Assembly (NCBI RefSeq): GCF_034274695.1
Contig: NZ_CP128362.1
Location: 8,610,374-8,674,373, forward strand
Direction: 5' to 3'
From: Chitinophaga sp. LS1
GTDB lineage: Bacteria > Bacteroidota > Bacteroidia > Chitinophagales > Chitinophagaceae
DNA: 64,000 nt
The stretch's first letter is position 1, and every line of letters starts with the position of its first letter. Shown here piece by piece: positions 27,339-37,700 of this stretch. The notes under the pieces were generated by a model that was not told where the DNA came from, made no database searches, and saw nothing but the letters and a program-made list of their open reading frames with translations. A program made the translations under genes and the position numbers.

Positions 27339-30300
27339 ATGAGCTTATTCCAGGATTTAGTAGCACTCTTCACTCAGGCTACAGATATACGCGACAAGTA
27401 TACCGGTATTTCAATCGCAGAAATGATTGATTTAATTAGCAAAGAGCAGGAGCTACGATTTTACGTAGATGGCTCGCTCAACTACGGACATCAGGCCACT
27501 ACTGTCAATATCATGAAGCGTATCATTAACACCACATCATACGCTGGCCAGATTGTGGTCTATTACGACGGTGGTGAAGTAACTGCTCAAAAAATTGCCA
27601 TTTTATTGCCCGGTCTGGATCCTCTGATTATTAATACAACTAAAGTCACTTATGGAACCTGCACAAACATCACTTTTAAGCCATTCTCCGATACAATAGT
27701 AGCCACAAAAGTGAAGTTTGGTTTTACAGGAGGAGCTGATAGTATGAGTACTAATTTCGCAGAAAAGCTGGTGGTTGAATATTTCCTGCGGCTTGAACCC
27801 TACCTGTGGGAGATAATTAATAATAATAAGGTAACAAGTGCAGTGCAAAAAACCGGTAACCCCGATACCTTCAACCTATCCAGGCAATCCTTACAGTTCA
27901 ATAGTCTCGCTTATAAATTCACGGCATCTTCCCTGGCTACCGTATCATCAGGGGTATGGGAATGGTATATTCAGCAAAAATTCAACAGCGCATTATCTAT
28001 ACGTACCAAAAATGTACAGGCCGTATACAATGCCTATTCAGCTGCTCCATCCGAAATGAGCCTATGGCCGGTTTACGGGCTACACCAGTTTAATGCAGAT
28101 GCAGGAGAGATGAGTCTTAACCTTGTGTTGTCTGCATTCAATATCATACAAGAACTCCATAAACCACTGGTAATTCTTCATTTCAGTGATCCGGCAAGAC
28201 CCGATTCTGACATATTTCAGTTCCTGGATGCCCTTCGTACAGATATTAACAATAGTATCAAAGCATTAACTAATCTGAAAAATAAGATATCTGCCACCTA
28301 TATGCCTCCCGACGATTTTATGCAGGCATATGCTCCTGCTAACCTCAACGCACTAATCAACCAACTTACACTGTACCTTACACCTGCTATAGATAATCAT
28401 TACGAACTGGTGATAATGAAAAGCTATGTCGATTCTGCGTATGTTGACATAGCTGATCAGATAACTGACGCTTTGACAACTGCGACCAATAAAAAAATCT
28501 TTGTTATTTCCATCGGTTCCGTACCTCAGGACATCTACAATTATTTCTACGGTAATTCTAACCTGCCAGGTATATTCGAAGGTCAGGGAACTTCCAGCAT
28601 GATGATCAGCCTGGGTAAACCATTTATGCAGGTACCTAAAAAAGGAACTAATGCTGCCATTAATTATCCATCCACACTCGCCGCAAGTAATTATTCAGCA
28701 ATTACACAACAATGTCAAGAATGGGTGGCCGCTTTAAGAGACCTTTCTTTTCATCCATTCCTGAAGAAAAGTGCACCAAGTGCCCCCGTCGTTTATACAA
28801 ATACCCTCAATGTTATTACAACTTCCACACTCCAATCAATCAACATATCATCTGATCTTCATAAATATTTTACCAACCTGGGCAACTATTATCAGAAAGA
28901 CATACACGACAAACTAATGCTGGGAATGGTCGGCGTAGATACCCTGATACTGGTTAACAAAGAAAGTAGCCTGTATGCAGCGCGCGAGGGTATTGCTGCC
29001 GATGCCTCCGGATCACTTAACGTACACCATAGACGTGAACTACTTAAAGAACATTTCCCGATATCAGGAGATAATGGAACTACAGATAGTGACCTCTATG
29101 AAGTTGCTGACCCGCTTACACTACAGGAAGTTTACGATCAGCTTGTTGCAGCATGGTCTGATGGTACTATCAACCTGTTGAGCGCACTTCCGGCCACTTA
29201 CTTCAGCGACTTCTTTGCAAAAGTAACAGGTAATATTTTTTCTATTGCAGTACCTGAAGAAAATATTGTTGCTGAAAAAGACGGGAACGGCAACATTACG
29301 AAAGTAACTGTTTCCGGAGCTACAACATTGTCTTTCCTCAATATAAAAATGACGATAGAACTGGTTTATACAGCAGAGTCCGGGCCGGTAATCACACAAG
29401 TCACAGCAACGGCAGACCAGGTATGGACAATTGAAAATATTCCATGGATACTATTCAGTAACCCGGGCTTCACTATGAAGGTAAATGAAGGTGGTTTCCC
29501 GGTGCAGGGCGGAATACTCGGTACTATAGAAAGTTATGGCACAAGTGTGAGCCTGCTGATTGAATATCCGGTAGGTGACAACTCCTGGTTGCTTTCTGCT
29601 GCATTTGACGGTAATTATCCCGGTATTGCAACCATCTTCCAGGCAGCAGGAGGTATAAATCTAGTACAGGTACTACCTGCGCCGCTCAGCCAGCTGGCAG
29701 GTTTCGGGCTCAAAGAAGTTCAGTTGATGTATAATTCAGCTGCTTTCAGTTTCGATTATATGTCGTTCGAAATGACGACAAACAGTCCATGGACTATTTC
29801 CCAAAATCCACTGTTTACCATTACACCTACTGTAGCTATCAGCGTATACAATGTCGCTGATGTCAGCAACCGTACTACTAACTTTCTTGTTACAGGCGAA
29901 TTTACTATTGGTAAAGGTACCATTACAATGGTAGGCGGATATCCCGATTTTTCACTGTATGGAGGCCTTACAGACGGTACTATCGAACTCAGTGACCTGC
30001 TGGCATTATTTGGTGGAGAGCTGGATTTGTCCACTTCTGTTACTGCATTTAATTACAATTATGCTCCCAGCCAGAAGTATTACGCGATAGATGCTATACT
30101 GGAGCCAGACAAACCACTTGTTGTGGCCGATATATTCAGTATTGATAATCTTAGCTTTAATGTCAATAGTAATAATTCCATCAACACAGTATTTATTGGG
30201 GGCCAGATAACTGTGTTACCTGATTCGTCGAAGATTATAATGCAACTCAGTGCAATGTATGCCACTGGTAAGGGGTGGACATTTGCCAGCAAACAAACAT

Positions 30301-31781
30301 CCGGGGAAGTGAAGATCGGTGATATGCTGTCATATTACATCGGCACCGGCTGGGCTCCACCGGAAGGATATAATTACGGTATAGACGGACTTTCATTTAC
30401 TATAAATACAGCGACCTCTTACTGGGAATTTGGTGCCAAAACTGCAGCGCCATGGGCGATTCCCTTCCTTGGCCCAACTTTTACAATTGCCGGTACTGCA
30501 CTGATCGGGTACGGGAAAAAAGAAGAGACAGCAACCGCCGGTTATTACGGCGCTATCTCGGCAAAGATCAGCTGGAATAATATCAACATTACCGCATTCT
30601 ACAATTTTAATCCTGGCTACCAGGCATACGGTATTATCTGGGGAATGCTGACCGGGGAAGTGGAAGAGAAGAATATAGATGGAAAAATACACCAGATCGC
30701 CACACTCAGGTTTAATGATACTACTACAATAGGAAGCCTGGTGGAATTAATGGTATCCTGGGCCACCGGTAACAGTTTTGGATTGGCTGCCCCATGGAAT
30801 GTGCTGAATAGTATTCCCCTGAATAATCTTTCACTGGAATATGATTTTACCGATAATAAAGTAAGCTTTAACGTAGGAATAGGACCAATCAATCTGGGCT
30901 TCGTTACCATCAATGGTATAAAAGTTTCCTACAATAGTAAAGATGCAAATCCTGATAACAATGGAGTAATTGTTACATTAGATGTATCTGCTGCCTGGGG
31001 AGATATTCCATCTTGGAATGCCGCTAAACCTGAAACTACACCAGCACCTCCCGGACAGGGAAACAAGTACCTGGACTTACGGATGCTGGCATTAGGACAA
31101 CATGTAACACTCGATTGCTTTAAAACCGCGGACAATGTACAGGCTGCGATTGCCTGCATGTCCAATCTGCCGGATACAGAACCGGGAGAAATACCCGCTA
31201 TACATTTTGATGCCAACAGCTCCTGGCTAACAGGTATGGACTTTGGACTGCTGCAGTTGGGTGGAGATAAATCAAATGCAGTAGCATTGGCTGCTTCAAC
31301 AGCCGCTGCTGCACAATATTTTATCACCATGCAAATAGTATTTAATGATCCCTACCTCTATGCATTACGTATTGCCCTGGAAGGTGAACCTGCAAAAATA
31401 TTCAAAGGTCTCGACTTCCAGATCATGTATAAAAAAATTAGTGACAGTGTAGGCGTATACCAGGCAGAAATAGTATTGCCGGATGTGATGCGCAAAATAA
31501 ATATGGGGCAGTTTAATATAACACTCCCGGTATTCGGAATCTCAGTATTTACCAACGGGGATTTCCAGGTAGATATCGGGTTTCCCTGGAAAGAAGATTT
31601 TTCCCGTTCTTTTACTTTCCAGACACTCATCTGGACCCCCGTTGGCATCCCCATTCCCGTAATGGGATCTGCCGGCGTTTATTTCGGCAAGTTGTCCAGC
31701 GCCACTACCAACCGGGTACCAGCTGCCACCAATGGTACATTCAACCCAGTACTGGTATTTGGTTTTGGAATACAGTTTTGA
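27339..31781 (+). CDS. Giant protein, N-terminal 1480 aa (GT-B-like start, beta repeats)
   Basis: I place the start at ATG 27339 (MSLFQDLVALFTQATD); the frame is open back to 27210 but overlaps the previous gene. Residues 1-430 have a Rossmann-like character. There is a GHQATTVNIM loop after the first strand (about 50-59) and, much later, FEGQGTSSMMISLGKPFMQV (about 411-430). These resemble the N-terminal glycine loop and the C-terminal acceptor/nucleotide loop of GT-B glycosyltransferases, so this is a weak inference of a glycosyltransferase-like domain. From about 650 onward it is a series of beta modules without known domains. The frame ends with TGA at 31779-31781 in a context where the coding sense continues in the +1 frame. 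Confidence 0.75.
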   Translation: MSLFQDLVALFTQATDIRDKYTGISIAEMIDLISKEQELRFYVDGSLNYGHQATTVNIMKRIINTTSYAGQIVVYYDGGEVTAQKIAILLPGLDPLIINTTKVTYGTCTNITFKPFSDTIVATKVKFGFTGGADSMSTNFAEKLVVEYFLRLEPYLWEIINNNKVTSAVQKTGNPDTFNLSRQSLQFNSLAYKFTASSLATVSSGVWEWYIQQKFNSALSIRTKNVQAVYNAYSAAPSEMSLWPVYGLHQFNADAGEMSLNLVLSAFNIIQELHKPLVILHFSDPARPDSDIFQFLDALRTDINNSIKALTNLKNKISATYMPPDDFMQAYAPANLNALINQLTLYLTPAIDNHYELVIMKSYVDSAYVDIADQITDALTTATNKKIFVISIGSVPQDIYNYFYGNSNLPGIFEGQGTSSMMISLGKPFMQVPKKGTNAAINYPSTLAASNYSAITQQCQEWVAALRDLSFHPFLKKSAPSAPVVYTNTLNVITTSTLQSINISSDLHKYFTNLGNYYQKDIHDKLMLGMVGVDTLILVNKESSLYAAREGIAADASGSLNVHHRRELLKEHFPISGDNGTTDSDLYEVADPLTLQEVYDQLVAAWSDGTINLLSALPATYFSDFFAKVTGNIFSIAVPEENIVAEKDGNGNITKVTVSGATTLSFLNIKMTIELVYTAESGPVITQVTATADQVWTIENIPWILFSNPGFTMKVNEGGFPVQGGILGTIESYGTSVSLLIEYPVGDNSWLLSAAFDGNYPGIATIFQAAGGINLVQVLPAPLSQLAGFGLKEVQLMYNSAAFSFDYMSFEMTTNSPWTISQNPLFTITPTVAISVYNVADVSNRTTNFLVTGEFTIGKGTITMVGGYPDFSLYGGLTDGTIELSDLLALFGGELDLSTSVTAFNYNYAPSQKYYAIDAILEPDKPLVVADIFSIDNLSFNVNSNNSINTVFIGGQITVLPDSSKIIMQLSAMYATGKGWTFASKQTSGEVKIGDMLSYYIGTGWAPPEGYNYGIDGLSFTINTATSYWEFGAKTAAPWAIPFLGPTFTIAGTALIGYGKKEETATAGYYGAISAKISWNNINITAFYNFNPGYQAYGIIWGMLTGEVEEKNIDGKIHQIATLRFNDTTTIGSLVELMVSWATGNSFGLAAPWNVLNSIPLNNLSLEYDFTDNKVSFNVGIGPINLGFVTINGIKVSYNSKDANPDNNGVIVTLDVSAAWGDIPSWNAAKPETTPAPPGQGNKYLDLRMLALGQHVTLDCFKTADNVQAAIACMSNLPDTEPGEIPAIHFDANSSWLTGMDFGLLQLGGDKSNAVALAASTAAAAQYFITMQIVFNDPYLYALRIALEGEPAKIFKGLDFQIMYKKISDSVGVYQAEIVLPDVMRKINMGQFNITLPVFGISVFTNGDFQVDIGFPWKEDFSRSFTFQTLIWTPVGIPIPVMGSAGVYFGKLSSATTNRVPAATNGTFNPVLVFGFGIQF

Positions 31782-34700
31782 TCTCTCTCTCTCTCTTGGT
31801 TTCGGCTATTCTTTTGATGCAGGTATACTCAAAGCCGGATTCAGTCTTACCGCAGTAGCCATACTCGAAGGAATTCTTGCAAAATGGAATCCCTATCAGA
31901 TCACTGATGGCAGTGGCAACAATACACAACTGGAAACTTCTTACTACTTCTGGTTCAGGGGTACTGTAGGGATTATTGGTAAACTGTATGGCAGCGTAGA
32001 TTTTGCTATCGTAAAAGCTGATGTGAATATAGATATCAGGTTACTGGTCCAGATCACCTTCGCACCATATGAACCAATAGAACTGTCCATAATTGCATCT
32101 GTAAGCGTATCACTCCGTATCACTATTAATCTTGGAATTTTTAAAATAAAGATCAGCTTCAGCTTCTCTGCAAGAATACAGGAAGGTATCACTATCAAAG
32201 CTATTGGCGGTACTCCTCCTTGGACAACTACAGAACAGGTACAATTGTTCACTGCAGGTGCCCCCGTACTGCAAAGGAGAAGACGGAGATTTTACTATGA
32301 TCAGAAAGAGCTGATGGCCGCCCGAACTGCCACAAGCCCGGTATGGTCCAACCTGCAGAAGGCAGTATCCCCGGTTCCTCTTACTGCATATGTTGGATTC
32401 GGTCTTACTATGGCAGGAGATAACGCAACAGATGTGAGTCAGCAATTGGCTTGTTATATCGCTATGCTCTTTATCGAATCGGTACCACCACCGCAGGATG
32501 ATAAAGCAAATGGCCTGCAGAAGGCTTATGGCGCAGGCCTTGATACTTCTTTCGAGCTATTGGGCAAACAGGTATTGCGTTGGGCTATTGCAGCCATACA
32601 ACCTGTTCCAATGACCAGCGCAGAAGTGGATAATATAATTGTAACTGATTTGCAACTGGCAGCATTGCTTGACTTTCTGAGCGACACTGCAAATCCAACT
32701 CCGATTACTGCCGCTGATGTCAGTACATTTATGAATAACCAGTTTACCGTTACAGTAAACGCACCTACATCAGGAGAAGTTGATGCTACATATTTTCCTG
32801 TCCCACCCGAAATGATCCTTACACTGCCTGATTATGGTACCGATTATAAAGGTGTTTCGTACAATTTTGAAGACTATAACAGTACCTCAAGTGCATACAC
32901 AGAATACCTGAGAGCATACTTTAACGAACTGTCAGTACAGGTAGAACAAGATGACCAGTCTGACTACCGGCAGATGATTAAACTGGACGACAAAGATGGC
33001 CAATCTATGGCTAATTTCATCTATAGCGATTATTTCCTGCTTATATGCAGGCAAATGTTACAATCAGCAAGGGAATCACTGAAAGACTATAAATACTACC
33101 TGCAGGATAACCAAACTGTAAATGACATTGTCAATTGGGTAAATGTTAAAGCAGGCACAGATCTGTATTCGGTTGAAGATTTATTTACAGACAATGTTTC
33201 AGCTCCCCTGAGTACAGGAAAAAATCTGCGGATCACAGGTAGCACTTATGTGGCACAGGCATCAGATACATTTGACAGCATTGCAGCACAGTCTATATTC
33301 TACAGTGGTTTTACAGGAACTGATCTGGCAACGGCCAACCAAGATACTACCAATACTTTATCTGCAGGTATTACAATCAGTTATCCCGGTAAAGATCCTT
33401 ATAAAACGCTGGCAGGTCAATCACTGAATGACGTAGCGCAGAGTATAGGTGTACCTGTAAATGAGCTAATAAATAATGGTAACATTACCGGTCTCGCCGG
33501 ACTATTGCTGCCAGTTGCCACTTTTAAGATTCCGTCGTTCAATAGCATTGTTGCAAGCGGAGATACGTTGAAAACGATTGCTGCCAAATACAATATTACA
33601 CAGGAACAATTGGCTGCACCAATTGAAAATGCAAATGTGGCCGACCTCTTTGATAAGGCAGGAGAGTATATTAACATCGCAAACCTCCAGCAATTCCAGG
33701 TAGGGGAATTGATTAGTGAAATACAGGCCACAAATGGTCTGCAGCATTTATCAGGTATGACGTCACGCTATTATATGGCAGGGCTGCGTCTTCCAACAGA
33801 AGGAATTACCCCGGCATATAAGGGCATGTGGGTGGTGGACAACGGTGGTATATTATCACTACCGTCGTATGCAGGCTTGTATGCATTAACCGGACAACAG
33901 TTCCAGTTACCCAATCTTTCCACAGAGAAGTTCGATATTACATTATCCCGCACATCGATGCCTGGCTGGCTGACATTTGCCGGCAGCAATCCGGACAAAT
34001 TAGTGTGGTCATTGGTGCCCGATTCGTTCGAAGCCCGGCAGATAAATGCTGTAAAAGGATATGCAACAACTAACGTTCTTGATATCAATCTGTCGCTTTT
34101 AGGAGCACAGGATGCCTTTATCACAAAAGAGGCAACCTATCCGTTCACATCAGTGATCAACTGGAGTAGTGCTTCTGCCTTCACAATGCCTTATGGCGGA
34201 GATGCAGGAGGAGTGCCGGCACTGAGTCTTTGGCAGCTACCAGACACACTGCTGCAACTACCTGACCCACAGACCCGATCTGTGAATCCCAGAATGAAAA
34301 TGCAGATAGGACGTTATGATGAAGCGAGTCGTACTATGGTAAATACACCTGTAAATTATTATGGGTATGGATCACTGGTATCATTCACCGTTAAAAAAGT
34401 GCCTGTTATTACTGACAGCCCGAATACAGCTACTACTTATGAGATCATGGGAGCTGACGGCAGCAATGTAGAAGTACTCGAGAAAATGGTAAGTGGCATC
34501 GGCAACGATAAGTCCCTGATTGCTACATTGACACTAGCCTACGGTGTAGACTCAAACGGCACTACTACAGAAGGTATACAGACAGACGCATTAAATAGCC
34601 TGACAATGGGAATTGCACAGGTAAACCTTTCTACAGAAACACTTCCCGACAGTCTCTCTTCCAGGTCATTCCTAACCATAGCAGATCAGCAGGAAGAAAT

Positions 34701-37700
34701 GGTATTGCTGAATGAAACAACAGACTTCATTCGTTTGTTATGGCAGGCTAGTATTACAAGGGGCGGCGGGTACTACCTGTATTATTACAATTCAGGCAGC
34801 AACAGTGGTTTGCCGGACAGGATCTTCAATGATAAAAATGAAGCAACTATTTCTCTGCTGGTATTATATTCCGCACCGGTTGATGAGCTACTACGCAATA
34901 ACATTAACAACTATATGAATGTGCTGGCTATCGGAGAAGCAATCGATACTACCCACGCGGTATTGTTTGCAGAAGCCAACCCATTAGCGATCAGCCTTCC
35001 TGCTGATGACACGCAAACGTTATCCGATCTGGCATATAAGTATTATGGCAATGTTGCCGACATAGTAGCAGATAATCAAACCCTTGCATTGAGGGCCGGC
35101 AAAACACTGCTGGTCAATGAAGGGCTTTATGAAGTAAGGCCACAAGGCAGCGCGCCAGGTGGAAGCCTGAATGCAATTGCCACCTATTTCGGTACTACTG
35201 CCGACGCCATCAAAGCTGCAAATCCTTTACAGACAAGCTGGCCAGATCCATTACCACTATATACTGCATTGTACCTGCCGGAAATGACAATAACAATCGG
35301 TGCCAGCAACGGTGGTACTACACTCGAAAGCATCGCTTCCTACTATAGCGAGGATCTCGCAGCACTGGGCGGAAAAAATCAGGAAGTGCCAGGCCTCTTT
35401 GCTGATAACCAACAGATAATCATTAGTGGCGGACCAGATATCCGTTCATCTTCGGTAGCACCGGGAGTGGCAGGAATTGCTGCCGAACGCCCGGTACCAC
35501 CAGAGATTCCGGATGACCCATCAGAGAATAATTATGGTGAGCTATTCCTGCTTAACACCTATAACATGCTTTCTTACCAGATAGCTGATAACAATTATTT
35601 TAATGCCAGTAATCTCGGACTTCCGGCCACTCCATCAGGAGAAAATGAGGATCAGGATATAAATGATAAGATGAGTTATCCTAAATCACAGGCTGAAGGA
35701 GACAACTGGAGCTATTCCCAATCCATCCCCTACAGCCGCTTTGCCAAAAATGTTGTACTCACTTCCGGTGATATGCCAGATCAGGCAGAAAGCCCCTATC
35801 GTGGTCTTGGCGGTTTGCTGCAGATAGATTATGGATGGCTGGACCTGTATGGCAACCTGCTTATAACTACGCTGTCTCAGCCATCCGGCAATAGCCAGTT
35901 GAATATGGTACCGATACTTACAGGATACACAGATCCTCTTATCGGGTTAAATCAATGGCCGTCCGTTGCCGCATCATGGGAAGTTATTTCAGATATTAAT
36001 AAAGCGCCTCTGTTACAGTTAAACCTCTCATTTGGCGACAGTTATTACCAGGGACTAATGTGGGGGAAAGTTACCAATGCAACTACCATCACTGCATGGT
36101 TTACAGCACCTCTTGAAGAAACATCTTCTATAGACCCGGCCAATTACAGCCTGGATCAAGGTATAAACATCCTCCATATCACCCTCGGGTCAGATAAACA
36201 AACGGTGACAATACAGGTTGATAACGTGCCGGAGAACCTGTTGTTGACATTAAGCATAAACAATATCAGCAATACAGATAAGACGGAAACGTATACTGGC
36301 GTTGCACAGTTCAGTTTTCCGGAATCGCCTGAAGAAACAACATCTACTGTTATAGAACAGGCGAACAAAGATCTGGCCGTATATAAACAGTTATGGTACC
36401 AGCTTACAGATCCAAACGGCATTGCATATACAGTAGATACAACGCTCCTGCAGCAAGGTTATACACTCTCTGCGGAGCAGGTATCTGACCTGGTACAAAA
36501 CTGGCTTACCTCTATCTACCTGTTCCTCGAAAACAGGTCACAGGGACTTACAGATGTTGAGTCTCCAGATGCGTCGCACCCGATGACCTTTGCAATTGTA
36601 CCTGCCAATCTGAACCCGGCACAGATATTCCGTCTTGACCTTAGCTTCACTATTACACGAACCAGGAATGCAGCTGCCGGTGATCTTGAAACCACAGGAG
36701 GTATCCTTCAGGCGGCAACGGAAGTATCTCCTCTTTCCGATAGCCAGGGTGGCGATACCCATAGCCTTGATACTTTTGCTGCACTTTTTGAAACAGCACT
36801 TCAGGAAACCGGCAAATACACATTGCGCGTGGCAACTGGCACAGACCGGCAAAATGCTGGCAACGATAAAGAAACCTGGGCAGTACGACTTGGACTGGAC
36901 AAAACGCTCCTGACTCCAATAGCATATAGTATCAATGATCCTGCAAATCCGGATATGTTCGCACCTCGCCCTATCTCCAACAAACTGGAATCCCGCAAAC
37001 AGGTTCCTATCTACTATTACTCAGAAAAAACGGGGATAGACTTTAGCACTCCATCTGTATATGCTGATTTCACCGGCATTGATATGGATCAGTGGGGATA
37101 TCAGTTCTTCAGCAGTATCGATAATGTACTGTCACCGGAATTTACTGCAGCCATTCAACTGGTAGATAATAAAAAGCAAACAACTTATCTGGAAGATCTG
37201 TTGGCGGGTAAAAAGGCACTTGCCGATATTGTAAAAAACTGGATGGTGCCAGTATTCAGAGATGAAAATCCAAATGCAGATGCAGTAAGAGAAGCGTTTA
37301 AGCAACAGCTGTTGGTAAAATTGACGAACGCTTACACAACTCAGGCGGCCGTACAGTTTCATGCGAATGTTAGCGCAGATGCAACGATCGATATGGCCCC
37401 ACGCCTTTACGGCAGCATTAACCGCAATTTCAAATTTGCAGATGTAATGGTCGATAGTGCAGATAATACAATTTTATACCTTGTATTCTCAAATCCACCT
37501 AACGAATCTGCTGCGGGCATCAGTAGTAATTTTACAATAAGCGAAGGAATCAGTGTGTTCAATGCTGGTATAGATGCGAACAATAATCGCAGGGTTATCC
37601 TTAAACTTAACGGGTTGGCAATTCCAGGCAGTACAACGGTGACAATAAGCGCAGGCTTTACAGACATGACTGGAAATATAATTCTGCCGCCCCTTACGAA

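Noticed and set aside
31783..31796. (CT)7 repeat as a phase-variation switch for the giant protein
   Set aside because: The TGA at 31779-31781 precedes the repeat, so slippage in the repeat cannot remove the stop. The shift must occur in the T4 run or at the ribosome.
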